64,000 bases of DNA. It comes from Anabaena azotica FACHB-119. GTDB lineage: Bacteria > Cyanobacteriota > Cyanobacteriia > Cyanobacteriales > Nostocaceae. The notes under the pieces are model-generated. The model had not been told where the DNA came from, made no database searches, and saw nothing but the letters and a program-made list of their open reading frames with translations. The position numbers and the translations under genes were made by a program. The stretch lies in NCBI RefSeq assembly GCF_014697625.1, contig NZ_JACJSG010000005.1, positions 161,724-225,723 of the forward strand, given 5' to 3'. Shown here piece after piece: positions 34,801 to 43,521 of this stretch (position 1 is the stretch's first letter; each line of letters begins with the position of its first letter).

Positions 34801-35303
34801 TTTCCCCGAAAAATAACTTTCTTGTATCTAGTGATTACGATGGAGAAATCAACATATGGAATATAGCAAGATTAGATAATTTAGAGAATCAGCAACCTGT
34901 AAAAACATTCAATACCGAACACAAGGACAGTCTAAATAATATAAGTGTAGATGCTGAAGGGAAAAGAATTGCTTCTGCCGGGGGGGATGGATTAATTAAA
35001 ATATGGAATTTCAATGGTCAATTATTAGATAGTATTGAAGCACATAAAAATGCTGTAGAAGAAGTGAATTTTAGTCCTGACAAAAATAGCCACTTAATTG
35101 TTTCTGCTAGCGATGATACAACAGTGAAATTATGGTTTATTGGTAAACCAAATTTACCTAATAAATACAACAACAAAGTAGATAAATTACTTTTGTATAA
35201 TTGTGATATACTACAAGGATATCTTAAGAATGGCTTGTTCAAGCAAGACGATGGTACTTTCTTAAAAGTTAAGAAAATTTGTCAAAACTATATCTCTTCG
35301 TAG
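31827..35303 (+). CDS. Caspase-like peptidase / nSTAND NTPase / WD40 protein
   Basis: 1158 residues. Peptidase C14 domain at about 1-250: catalytic His94 in YFSGHGF and Cys154 in LLDCCHSG, both present. nSTAND NTPase from about 270: NPYRGLYAFEAEQAKYFCGRE, Walker A GYSGSGKSS near 313, and LIDQFEEIF as Walker B. A charged coiled coil (about 680-725) leads to one membrane segment (TWALVWLLCSFIAFGVILF, about 727-746). Seven WD40 repeats then fill about 815-1118, enough for one propeller. The layout fits a sensor (WD40), a switch (NTPase) and a protease effector at a membrane. Target and trigger are unknown. It is followed 24 bp later by a small Cys-rich gene and is divergent from a Trypco1-like gene. 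Confidence 0.9.
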   Translation: MARYALVIGIAEYVSPSLPGLSKTTNDAEAVAQLLEKYGDFQSVQRLPQRWNKEKNGYEVVSAKVTGAKIGQELRTFLLEQATNNEALIYFSGHGFTIYDNLGQQTGYLASSDCQVELKENQIIEQKYGISLDSLNELIRDSQLSSLVMLLDCCHSGYFLERQLIERTLTAFSSQKDYYLITACRGFERAGAMKSQQYSIFTSAVIEGLADENAGSSGRISGDRLFDFVSQELKGSVQEPIRMGWGRSITLVTYPQIDISTENTVAFDQENPYRGLYAFEAEQAKYFCGREQAVRTLISRLADSRFVAVIGYSGSGKSSLVKAGLLPQLKSDRLPGSSQWEIASFTPGEHPLGKLVDILSRQQQQNQPYVLLIDQFEEIFTLCQDEAERQAFINLIVQEVNKNEVETRIIVTIRGDFLNRCAEYSDVVSLINSVPPTSFIVTPMSVSELEEAIEKPAKLHGVDFEAGLLSQIIADVLGQPGALPLLQYALKELWRICIEVPESPQPLLTRQGYQEIGGVKGALDKRATIFYQSLTPVDQEFTRHLFMELVQLGEAGEVTRRRISWEKLTAVADSPQQLQKVVGLLAGSQQRLIITDERTVEVAHEALLSEWKLLNSWVAENRENIRLSRALEEDCQEWRESFNKSDDALLTGAKLAVISEWVNKHQPRLIPEEAEFLRKSIERREQEIIAELEQEKKLREASEAKAKAESEKLHEAKAKIKAEKQRTWALVWLLCSFIAFGVILFKSQKSEVKQAKIGELTALTLVSKTFFDSQDQLSALLKTVEALDLMKEINLEDTIDIESSEKILLGARERNRLERHIKAVTSINFSPDGKKIVSASYDKTVKLWDINGKMLQNMQRHKSRVYSVKFSPKNNMIASAGADRKIILWDENGNYIRSLEKQKDAIYDIAFSPDGNFLASASRDKSIILWNAKNNIFNKQYISDHLIRRIDFAPDSKHIAFTDEKFVKIWNIETGRVTIMGEHSGLISSIKFSPKNNFLVSSDYDGEINIWNIARLDNLENQQPVKTFNTEHKDSLNNISVDAEGKRIASAGGDGLIKIWNFNGQLLDSIEAHKNAVEEVNFSPDKNSHLIVSASDDTTVKLWFIGKPNLPNKYNNKVDKLLLYNCDILQGYLKNGLFKQDDGTFLKVKKICQNYISS

Positions 35304-35327
35304 AACATTTAAGCTTTTTATAAAAAA

Positions 35328-35669
35328 ATGATGAACATTGAGCAAATAACAGAGGCAATATTGCAAATGACAGTATCTTCTGAATACTCGTTAGAAAACA
35401 TAGAAGAGGGAAATAATGAAGATGAAATAAAGACTAGAAGAAAAAAAATTCAAGAAAGATTAATGCTACTACCTGGTATTGACCAAAAATCAGAAGAACC
35501 ACTTGGAGGAGGATGCCTGGGATGTGAAGAAAATGATCCAGAGTGTTGTAGACAAAGGCTTCGTATGATTATAGAAAAACTCTCAGAAACATCTGAGAAT
35601 ATAAAAATAAAAGATTTTGACGAAATTATGAATTTGATAGAAAAAAACTATCATGACCAAGAAATTTAA
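35328..35669 (+). CDS. Small Cys-cluster protein of unknown function
   Basis: 113 residues, beginning at one of two adjacent ATGs (35328 or 35331); no clear ribosome site. The N-terminal 60 residues are acidic and helical. Then comes GGGCLGCEENDPECCRQRL, with four Cys in 13 residues after a Gly-rich turn, and a helical C-terminus. The Cys spacing could bind zinc or iron. I do not recognise the family. It starts 24 bp after the caspase-nSTAND stop on the same strand, so it is likely co-expressed and part of the same system. Confidence 0.65.
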   Translation: MMNIEQITEAILQMTVSSEYSLENIEEGNNEDEIKTRRKKIQERLMLLPGIDQKSEEPLGGGCLGCEENDPECCRQRLRMIIEKLSETSENIKIKDFDEIMNLIEKNYHDQEI

Positions 35670-36130
35670 GAGCTAATATTAATAGCTGTCTAGTTTTATA
35701 AGCTCGAATTTATCTATTTTTTTATTTATGCGATCGCCCATTAGACGATGGCATAAAGCCTGGACATTAGACACATGAGTGCATGACATCATATCAGCAT
35801 ATTGTTGCTTCTCTCGAACCAAGGGCAAAACAAGATTTGAGTAATGCTTTACCGGGTTTTCTGAGACAACTTATTTCTGCAACTTCCCAACTTATAGCTC
35901 AATACGGTTCAGATAAGAATAATTAACCGCCGATAAACGCCGATAAACGCCGTACCCGTTGGGAACCGTTGGCGCAGCCTCTCGAAGAGAAGGAAGAAAT
36001 CAGGATGTTAAATCAAATTTGCCATTCTATCTAGTCTTAACGGGACTGTATTGACTTATAGCTAACTTTAGGTAGAAGTGCGATCGCAAAGCAATCCCTA
36101 CCATGTGGTCAGTACACTCTCTATCTGTCT
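35670..36130. other. Spacer with half of a repeat arm and a possible 47-codon ORF
   Basis: 35699-35718 (AAGCTCGAATTTATCTATTT) resembles the arm of the element at 31155. A plus-strand frame 35783-35926 starts ATG ACA TCA TAT CAG and encodes 47 residues (ASLEPRAKQDLSNALPGFLR inside, ending YGSDKNN); it has no ribosome site and may be a fragment. 35927-35995 contains cgccgataaa tandem units and a ttggcgcagcctctcgaag repeat. Confidence 0.45.
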
Positions 36131-36553
36131 ATGTCTTCTGTAATTGACCAAGCCTATCACCGTAAAGAACTACTCCGGGGGATTTTTGCCGTGTGTCTCA
36201 TCATCGTTGGCATAACTCATTTTCTCCGACCAGAGCAATATGCCCGAATTGTCCCGCCACCATTTCCGCCTTTCACATCAGTTTACCTTAGCGGTGTTTT
36301 GGAAATTCTCGGTGGCATTGGTTTAATGATTCCCGCCGTTAGTGTTGCAGTCGCATGGGGATTGATTTCTTTATTTATTGCTGTCTTCCCTGCTAACATC
36401 TATATGACTATCCACAATATTCAAGTCGATGGCATTCCTCACAACCAATTACTCTACATTGCCAGATTACCATTTCAGGCAGTTTTGATTGCTTGGGCAT
36501 ATTGGTACACTCGCCCAGATAGGCAACAGGGGATAGGGGACAGGCAACCATAG
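36131..36553 (+). CDS. DoxX-family membrane protein
   Basis: 140 residues with about four hydrophobic segments: GIFAVCLIIVGITHFL, VYLSGVLEILGGIGLMI, VAVAWGLISLFIAVF and LPFQAVLIAWAYWY. The GITHFLRPEQYARIVPP and LEILGGIG motifs are typical of the DoxX-like family of small inner-membrane proteins, whose biochemical role is generally unclear. The last residues (RQQGIGDRQP) look like the start of repeat DNA. Single gene. Confidence 0.8.
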   Translation: MSSVIDQAYHRKELLRGIFAVCLIIVGITHFLRPEQYARIVPPPFPPFTSVYLSGVLEILGGIGLMIPAVSVAVAWGLISLFIAVFPANIYMTIHNIQVDGIPHNQLLYIARLPFQAVLIAWAYWYTRPDRQQGIGDRQP

Positions 36554-36593
36554 AGCTAAATTGCTGGCTGTATAAGCTTCATAGCCTCCTTAG

Positions 36594-36746
36594 AGGATGT
36601 TTGAAAAGGTGCAAAATATACTTAAGACCCCTCTCCAAACCTCTCCCCGACGCGGGGAGAGGCTTTAAAATCCCCATTTCCTTGTAGGGAAGGGGGGTTA
36701 GGTCTTTAAGATTTTGATGTCAGCAATAATACTTTTCAAACAACCT
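36594..36746. repeat. Inverted-repeat element with AGGATGTTTGAAAAG arms
   Basis: AGGATGTTTGAAAAG on the left, CTTTTCAAACAACCT on the right, about 150 bp. The centre holds cccctctccaaacctctcccc and gtagggaaggggggttagg, the same segments as at about 43352-43442 but in the opposite orientation. No ORF. A third MITE-like family in this window. Confidence 0.6.
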
Positions 36747-36796
36747 CCTAAACCTCTTTGATCAAAGCTCTGTTTATTGCCAATAAAACCGACAAT

Positions 36797-36836
36797 GTAA
36801 ACCCACATTTTATTAAAACATAATGTGGGTATTTAC
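36797..36836. other. Palindromic hairpin upstream of the GrpE-like gene
   Basis: ACCCACATT (36801-36809) and AATGTGGGT (36822-36830) form a perfect 9-bp stem, extended outward by GTAAA and TTTAC. It could be a terminator for what lies upstream or an operator. No promoter could be assigned with confidence. Confidence 0.4.
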
Positions 36837-37009
36837 TGTATTAAAATTATGAGGATTGTAAAATATCCAAAGGCTTTAGATGGGAAATTTACGCAATTAA
36901 AAAAACTGAATATACATTAGTTAATGATACTACAAAGTCAATCAACCCCATCCCCAACTACAAGATTGGGCGAACAAAACCTTACCGATGTTATCCACAG
37001 AAACTTCCC

Positions 37010-37639
37010 GTGTCTGAATCACCCTCACTTTACCTGCAACTTACCAATTGGCTGAAATCCAAATTTTTGGGTATTCAGCCGGAAATATCCCCATCTTCCC
37101 AAGATGTAACTGCATTCATCGCCAACCGTTACTTTCTCACTCAAGAACAACGTGACTGGTTAATACAAGAGTTTGGCAGTTTACAAAAGCAAAACACTGT
37201 ACTCCAGCAATCCTTAAGAGAACAACAAACTCAAGCTACCGCCTATACAGAAGATTTATTATTAGAACTTTTAGAAGTTACAGATGCACTCGAAGCCCTA
37301 TTAAAATACTTAGAAAATAACCAAGATCCCAGCCCAGAATTTATCCAGCACTTACCCAAATCTGTCGGCGCAGTTAATCGTAAATTTCTCAGTGTACTAA
37401 GCAAACGTCAAGTTAAACCTATAGAATTGCACAGTGACCAACCCGATTTTAATTACTGTCGAGTAGTAGACCGGGAAATTAGAAACGATGTAGAAGACCA
37501 AACAATTATTCAAGTTGTCCGTCAAGGTTTTCTCATCGGTGAAAAAGTTTTACGACCTACAGAAATAATTACATCTAAATCAGAACAAGGTACTGGGGAC
37601 TGGGGACTGGGGACTGGGGACTGGGAACAGGAAAAGTAG
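37010..37639 (+). CDS. GrpE-like nucleotide exchange factor
   Basis: 209 residues starting at a GTG; a nearby ATG is out of frame. A long N-terminal helix with heptad character (residues 60-110) is followed by a short beta domain, EDQTIIQVVRQGFLIGEKVLRPTEI, which matches the GrpE C-terminal EGTILEVLQKGY...RVIRPA pattern. GrpE releases ADP from DnaK. The helix is shorter than in classical GrpE, and no dnaK or dnaJ gene is nearby, so it is an extra or divergent paralog. The final residues (GTGDWGLGTGDWEQEK) are encoded by ggggact heptamer repeats that have become part of the gene. Confidence 0.7.
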   Translation: MSESPSLYLQLTNWLKSKFLGIQPEISPSSQDVTAFIANRYFLTQEQRDWLIQEFGSLQKQNTVLQQSLREQQTQATAYTEDLLLELLEVTDALEALLKYLENNQDPSPEFIQHLPKSVGAVNRKFLSVLSKRQVKPIELHSDQPDFNYCRVVDREIRNDVEDQTIIQVVRQGFLIGEKVLRPTEIITSKSEQGTGDWGLGTGDWEQEK

Positions 37640-37704
37640 GGTGGGCATTGCCCACCATATCATGATTTTGGTAAGCAATACCACTGACAAATGGCGAATT
37701 GATA

Positions 37705-40700
37705 TTACACCAAAACGTTTGTACCGATCGCTAAATTATTCGCACTCACCCCATTCAAAGTTACTAACGTACTAAAAATTGCCCCACCTACTGCGCCATT
37801 TTGGTCAATCTGTACCAAAGTATTGCTACCTGATTGAACCAATCTTAAATAGTCGCTGGTAACAGAAGTTACACCCAAAGATTGGAATGCACCGCGTAAA
37901 TCCAGAATGTCTTGATTGGTGGTGAAATCAGTTATGGTATCCGTCCCTTCATTAAAGGCATTGTAGACAAAGCGATCGCTTCCGCTTCCACCAGTCAAGG
38001 TATCCTTACCCAATCCACCTATTAAGGTATCGTTACCATTGCCGCCGTTGAGAGAATCAGCACCAGCACCACCCCAGATTACATCGTTACCATTGCCACC
38101 TATTAAGGTATCATTTCCTCGGTTGCCATACAAGACATCATCACCATTGCCACCGTTAATGGTGTCGTTACCGCTTTTACCATTGAGGGTGTCTTGACCA
38201 TTACCACCATTTAAAGTGATACCTACCTCAATATTAAATTGGGCAACCACCGGGTCATGGTCACTGACTTGATCCGCAAACTCAGAGTTGATGTGAACCA
38301 CATCATAGCCATCCAGTAGGGAGGATAAATTGTCACTCACCAGGATGTGGTCTAGTGCTTGCGCGTTGCCCTGAAAGTTATAGGTATAGCGCTCGTTCTC
38401 TGGTAAGGTTTCAGTTAGAGTATTTAAGCCACCACTTTCTAAAGTGCTGACTGGTTGGGAAAACTCAAAGTCGTTCAAATCACCCGCCACAATCACATTA
38501 GCGTTGGGATTTTTTGATAAGATGCCTTGAACATAGTCTTTAACAATGGTGGCTTGTTGATTGCGTTGAACTTCGCTGGTGAGGTTGGGGGGTTGGTTGG
38601 GGCCATATAACGGTTGATCACCACCTTTAGAATTAAAGTGATTCCCTACCACCGTGACTATTTCACCATTAAAGAAGAACTGACCCACTAATGGTTTGCG
38701 GCTATTGGCGAAAGCATCTCCATCTTCCAAGTTGGTATCGGTTATCCGTCTTAAAGAACGTTCTATAAAGCGAACCCGGTTAGGGTTGTACAGGAAGCCG
38801 ACGCGGATGTTACCTCCAGGTTCTCCGCCGTCCTGGTCATCAACAGGGTTGATTTGCCGATATTCGTAGGTGGGGCCGCCAGCCGCCGCGATCGCATCAA
38901 TCAATTTTTGGTAAGTAGCGCTAGCATCCACGACGCTATCGTTGGTTGGGCCGTTGTTATCTTGAATTTCTTCCAAACTGATGATGTCAGGCGATCGCAA
39001 ATTATTCACAATTGCATTTGCTATGGCATTAAATTTCGCATCACCATCACCAGGGTCGAGATTTTCTACGTTGAAGGTAGCCACAGTCAATTGAGTAGCG
39101 CTACCAGTGAGATTTGTGACTTCTTTTTGCAGTGGTGATGGTTGTACTACCGTTGGGGAAGAGGCGGTTAGCACTTCATAATTATTAAAATCATAACTAA
39201 CCACACCTGTAACATTACTGAGTTTTGCCCCTACATTCACATCTGGTAAAGTCACAGCCCCATTAATCAAATCATCGATTTGTATCCGTTCTGGGTTGAA
39301 ATCGGTGGATGTAATCAAGCTACCACCGCGCGATGTGCGGCTAGTGGCGTTTGCCCCATTGTCTGCTAGCACCCAGATTTCTTCCGATGTCCCAAAATTG
39401 CCAGTGGGGGAAGTTGCCACTGGATTGTTAATCTGAACTAGCATCCCTTCCACGCTTTCGTAGAAGTCGATACCTTCATTGATGGGGTCAAAATCGCCCC
39501 CTGTTTCTACATTGCCTTGGGTGGTAAAGTCGTTGTTAATTGTCTGAGTTGGTATCGTCCGCCCACCATTACCCAATACAGTCGGGGTAATTGTGGTAGT
39601 GGGTGCATCTGTCCAAGCACTCACAGTCAACGATTGCACATTGTTGTTATTACCGATTTGGGTAACAGTCAAGTTATTAGCACTACCACCTGGACGAAAC
39701 TCGGAAACCGTCCCACTCACCAACACAGCCTCTCCCACCCGACGGGCGCTGAGAATGGACGAGTTACTGCCTGTGAAAACAAATATCCCTTCAGAGGTTG
39801 CCAAATTGTCGTCGGGATTGGGGTCTTGGATGTAGAAACCGTTAGCGGCGATCGCTGTAACAATACCCTGAACATTTCTGACACCCCGTCCATTGAAAGG
39901 GGAAATATGACTGCTGCCTTGAATCTCACTAATTCGCACAGGCGGTGTAAATTCAAACACAGCTACAGTTTTACTAACTTCATTTGTTGTTACCAACAAC
40001 GCTTTTCCTGTGGGACTATCAGCAGCCGAGATAAATGTTAAACCTTCAATGCCAATATCTTCTGGTGTATTGATATACTCAATAAATTGCGGACTATTGG
40101 GGTTAGTAACTTCGTAAACAATGATATCTCCCGTGCGTTCTAACCCGATGAAAGCGTAGGTGCGATTATTTACCACACCAACCACAACTCCCTCTGGTTC
40201 AGGGCCTTTATTGTCGCTACGGCTATCAAAGTTAGGGGAAGTAAAGCTACCATCAGAGTTAAACAAACTAGGCACTTGAGTAGCCGTAATTCGCTCGAAC
40301 TGATCGCCGCTATCAAATACCCGATTACCGTTGCTGTCCCAGATAGAAAACGATCGCCCACCAAATGCCTCAATGCGGTCAAAATCCCCATCCCCATCGG
40401 TGTCACCTGTAGCATTCGTCACTGTGAGCCGTCCCAGGTTAGCATTTTGCTTCAAAGTTGCCCCATCAGCAAAGGTAGTCGCATCGAGGGTATAGCTATT
40501 GCTACCTACCCGTACCTCTTCACTAAAACCAGTGTAATCACGGGCATCGCCTTCATTGGCGGTAATATAATAGGTTTGCCCATTCACCGTATAACTAGCG
40601 ATCGCATCTGGTTGATACAACCCAGACACGGGAACTTGACGAGTATTAATACCATTATCGCGATCGCTGGGGTCTATGCCATTCCCTGGTAAGCTGTGGT

Positions 40701-42744
40701 CTTTTCTCCCCAAGGGTTTAATCTCAGTCACTGTGGCTGTGGCAATATCGACAATTGCCAGAGCGTTGTTTTCTTGCAAGGTGACATAAGCTTTTGTCCC
40801 ATCTCCAGAAAAAGCGATATATTCGGGTTCCAAATCTTGAGCGACGGTAGCACCCGGCCCAAAAATCCGTACACCAGATGCTCTCAAGCTATCAATTTGA
40901 CTGTTAAATGCAGTGAAACTAGCAGTTTGCACCGTGGCATTAGCCACCCCATTTTCCAAGTTAATAATGCTCACAGACCCTTCTGGGTCAAAAGAATTAG
41001 CTTGTCCGTAGCTGTTGGGTTCTCCTTCGTCTGCCGTTAACACTTTCTTCCCATCGGGTGTAAACGTTAACATATCTGGCAGGTAGCCTACTTGTACCGA
41101 CTTCAAGAAGGAACCATCAGCCGCATTGAAAAAGGCAACTTGTCCGGGAAGTTGAGCGCCGGTTGTGGTGTTGCGAACTGCATAGGCAACTGCCACCGTT
41201 CCATTATTGACTGCCACACTGTTAGGAATTATTTCCGTACCAACCGGCGCAGTCAAGCCAGGATTCAAACTACCTACGGCTGTCAGCGCTCCGGTGTTAC
41301 TGATGCTGTAGATTTCAACGGTATTACCTGCGACTACGAATAAGCGATCGCTCACCGGATCAAAGGCGGAAATCTCCGCCCCATTGGCACTAGTAAAGCT
41401 ACCAACTTTCTTAAGTGTACCTGCGGTATTATCGGCAATGGTAACGGTGGCATTAGCTACACCCAAATCGTAGCTGACTCCATCCACTAAGGTAAGGGTG
41501 ACAGTTTCGTTACCTTCGGTTGTCGCATCGTTCACTGGGGTAATAGTGATTGTAGCGGATGCTTGTCCCGCAGGAATAACCACTGAACCAGTCAGCCCGT
41601 TATAATCGATACCATTCGTCGCCGTACCGCCCACCGTGTAAGTCACCGTCAGCGCGGCGGTAGTATCTCCGGTGCGGGTAAGGGTGAAGCTACCCTTGTT
41701 AACGGTGGTGCTAGATTCTGCGGCGTTGGCATCAGTTGCTGTAATACTGACTGTAGGTACTTTTGGGGTATCGTTATCTGTAATTGTGATGTTTCGAGTT
41801 GTGGTAGTCCCCAAAGCAATACCCGCAGAAAGATTGCTAATTGTCAGCACAGCCGTTTCCGTGCCTTCAACCAACACATCATCCACAACAGTCAAGGTGA
41901 CAGAACCGGAAGTTTGTCCATTAGGAATTGTGATGATTGTGTTACTAAGGCTGTAGTCACCTGCGGTAATCCCAGTTCCCCCCACCCCAAGGGTGATAGT
42001 TTGATTACCTACCACTGCACTAGAAGCGGTGACTGTAATAGTAATTACCGTTTGACCAGCTTCCGAACCTGTATTAGTACTGAGTGAGAGATTAACTGAG
42101 GGGGTAGTAGAACCAACAGTAAAGGCAACGGCGCTAAAAGGCAAATCTGGGGTAGTATTATCAAGACTCTGATCACCAGACCCATCTTGTGTTACCCAAT
42201 TTGCTGCATTATTGATGAGTGGCAAATAGCTACTAAAGCTAGCTTGTCCACCGCGAGTTCCTACGTAGGCGGCAATATCTGCCCCTGTGTCAACGGTAGA
42301 TAAATCAAGGGCGTTGACTCCCGCGCTTAAGCCTGTATTCGTCAACAGTCCAGTTGTAGAAGTAAATCCACTGTTGGCGATCGCAGTAATAAAGGTGGGA
42401 GAGCTAGCATCACCTTGATATACGTAAATTACCTCATTATCAGCAGCAATCCCGCGATTGCTTCCCCGTCCAGATACAGGCGTGACAACTGTCCCAGTGC
42501 TAGCGGTAATAGTACCTGAGCCAATATTATCAATTCGCACAATCGTACCAGCCGGAACTAGACTTGTTGCCGTCCAGCTAAATGCACCCTCGTTAGTGTC
42601 ATTAAAGCTAGTACCGTTCCACTCGTTGTCCTCAAAAATAAGCACTTCACCGGGATTAATGTCCGTTAGTGCAACAAACGCAATATTATCATTGCCATCT
42701 GCGTTAAACCCAACAAATGCAATGCTTCCTATTGTTAGTGCCAT
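37705..42744 (-). CDS. Secreted RTX nuclease of the NucH/ExeM type with Calx-beta and choice-of-anchor I domains
   Basis: 1679 residues; GGAGAA precedes the ATG at 42744. Order: an N-terminal beta domain (1-200), two Calx-beta domains (about 205-330 and 335-440), a choice-of-anchor I propeller-like region (about 448-960), an OB-fold segment (from ISEIQGSSHISPF), and an endonuclease/exonuclease/phosphatase domain from about 1215. The latter has ATFNVENL, LEEIQDNNG, VVGNHFNSKGGD, VAGDLNDFEF and SDHDPVVA. About nine RTX nonapeptides (GGNGNDTLxG, about 1510-1590) and a type I secretion tail follow. No Sec signal, as expected for type I export. It probably degrades extracellular DNA or phosphate esters and binds calcium. 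Catalytic motifs are intact. Confidence 0.9.
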   Translation of the reverse strand: MALTIGSIAFVGFNADGNDNIAFVALTDINPGEVLIFEDNEWNGTSFNDTNEGAFSWTATSLVPAGTIVRIDNIGSGTITASTGTVVTPVSGRGSNRGIAADNEVIYVYQGDASSPTFITAIANSGFTSTTGLLTNTGLSAGVNALDLSTVDTGADIAAYVGTRGGQASFSSYLPLINNAANWVTQDGSGDQSLDNTTPDLPFSAVAFTVGSTTPSVNLSLSTNTGSEAGQTVITITVTASSAVVGNQTITLGVGGTGITAGDYSLSNTIITIPNGQTSGSVTLTVVDDVLVEGTETAVLTISNLSAGIALGTTTTRNITITDNDTPKVPTVSITATDANAAESSTTVNKGSFTLTRTGDTTAALTVTYTVGGTATNGIDYNGLTGSVVIPAGQASATITITPVNDATTEGNETVTLTLVDGVSYDLGVANATVTIADNTAGTLKKVGSFTSANGAEISAFDPVSDRLFVVAGNTVEIYSISNTGALTAVGSLNPGLTAPVGTEIIPNSVAVNNGTVAVAYAVRNTTTGAQLPGQVAFFNAADGSFLKSVQVGYLPDMLTFTPDGKKVLTADEGEPNSYGQANSFDPEGSVSIINLENGVANATVQTASFTAFNSQIDSLRASGVRIFGPGATVAQDLEPEYIAFSGDGTKAYVTLQENNALAIVDIATATVTEIKPLGRKDHSLPGNGIDPSDRDNGINTRQVPVSGLYQPDAIASYTVNGQTYYITANEGDARDYTGFSEEVRVGSNSYTLDATTFADGATLKQNANLGRLTVTNATGDTDGDGDFDRIEAFGGRSFSIWDSNGNRVFDSGDQFERITATQVPSLFNSDGSFTSPNFDSRSDNKGPEPEGVVVGVVNNRTYAFIGLERTGDIIVYEVTNPNSPQFIEYINTPEDIGIEGLTFISAADSPTGKALLVTTNEVSKTVAVFEFTPPVRISEIQGSSHISPFNGRGVRNVQGIVTAIAANGFYIQDPNPDDNLATSEGIFVFTGSNSSILSARRVGEAVLVSGTVSEFRPGGSANNLTVTQIGNNNNVQSLTVSAWTDAPTTTITPTVLGNGGRTIPTQTINNDFTTQGNVETGGDFDPINEGIDFYESVEGMLVQINNPVATSPTGNFGTSEEIWVLADNGANATSRTSRGGSLITSTDFNPERIQIDDLINGAVTLPDVNVGAKLSNVTGVVSYDFNNYEVLTASSPTVVQPSPLQKEVTNLTGSATQLTVATFNVENLDPGDGDAKFNAIANAIVNNLRSPDIISLEEIQDNNGPTNDSVVDASATYQKLIDAIAAAGGPTYEYRQINPVDDQDGGEPGGNIRVGFLYNPNRVRFIERSLRRITDTNLEDGDAFANSRKPLVGQFFFNGEIVTVVGNHFNSKGGDQPLYGPNQPPNLTSEVQRNQQATIVKDYVQGILSKNPNANVIVAGDLNDFEFSQPVSTLESGGLNTLTETLPENERYTYNFQGNAQALDHILVSDNLSSLLDGYDVVHINSEFADQVSDHDPVVAQFNIEVGITLNGGNGQDTLNGKSGNDTINGGNGDDVLYGNRGNDTLIGGNGNDVIWGGAGADSLNGGNGNDTLIGGLGKDTLTGGSGSDRFVYNAFNEGTDTITDFTTNQDILDLRGAFQSLGVTSVTSDYLRLVQSGSNTLVQIDQNGAVGGAIFSTLVTLNGVSANNLAIGTNVLV

Positions 42745-43521
42745 GAGTAATTCTCCATGAAAGATTGATGTTTGATGACGTAATGTACAGCCCTACTTGC
42801 AGTGAATAGATCGCTGTAAAAAAGAAGAAATTACACATGAAAAAAACAGCACAGCAGATTTCCCTTGTACTTATCCTGTTTATGTAAAATTACAGATAAC
42901 TGAGGTATTTTTTTAGCAGTTATCCCCATCAAACTGTCACAACAGAATTAAGAAAAGATTAAACAATAATTAAATAATATGGAAATCAGCTAAATCTTCA
43001 CAGAAAGCTTATTTAACAGGACTTACGCACCAAGGTTATCTGTTGAAACAGGGTGTAGGGGGGTAAGGGTGTAAGGGTGTAAGGGTTTTAAAGATTTACA
43101 CCCCTATACCCCTACACCCTTGCCCAAACCCTTAATTTTTCGTTTTTATGCGTAAGTCCTATTTAAGAAGCAATGTATAGCAAATTGAGAAGGCGATCGC
43201 ACTTGGGCAAGAAATGACGACAAGAAGTCGCACAAAGCAATCTGGGTGCGATCGCCAAAATCCAAACAAGATTGAGAAGACACAGCCAAAACCTTAACCT
43301 CTAGCCTCTAACCGCTCTGACTTTTCACATCATGTGGAAAAGCTAACGCCAGACCTAACCCCCCAGCCCCCTTCCCTACTAGGGAAGGGGAAGAAATTAA
43401 AGCCTCTCTCCTTGCAGGGGAGAGGTTTGGAGAGGGGTTTTCCAGATCCCGTGAATTTTGACAAAAAGGCAAGCATCTTTTAAACTACAACTTGCGATTA
43501 GCAAAACTTATCAACAGTCTC
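42745..43521. other. Repeat-rich spacer between the RTX nuclease and anmK genes
   Basis: No gene. 43018-43160 is a variant MITE-like element, listed separately. 43352-43442 carries ccccccagcccccttccctactagggaagg and ctctccttgcaggggagaggtttgg, each self-complementary, related to the centre of the element at 36594-36746. Two HIP1 sites lie near 43195 and 43250. Confidence 0.6.
43018..43160. repeat. MITE-like element, variant interior
   Basis: Outer arms AGGACTTACGCA and TGCGTAAGTCCT are the same as in the other family members. The interior is different: gtgtaggggggtaagggtg units, inverted as cccctacaccc units on the right. It is 143 bp long, about 20 bp longer than the common form. Confidence 0.75.

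Noticed and set aside
37594..37625. ggggact units as a CRISPR-like array
   Set aside because: 7-bp head-to-tail units with no spacers; simple tandem repeat.
39517..40041. 174-codon plus-strand ORF within the RTX nuclease gene
   Set aside because: It is a shadow frame opposite a well-supported gene with intact domains.
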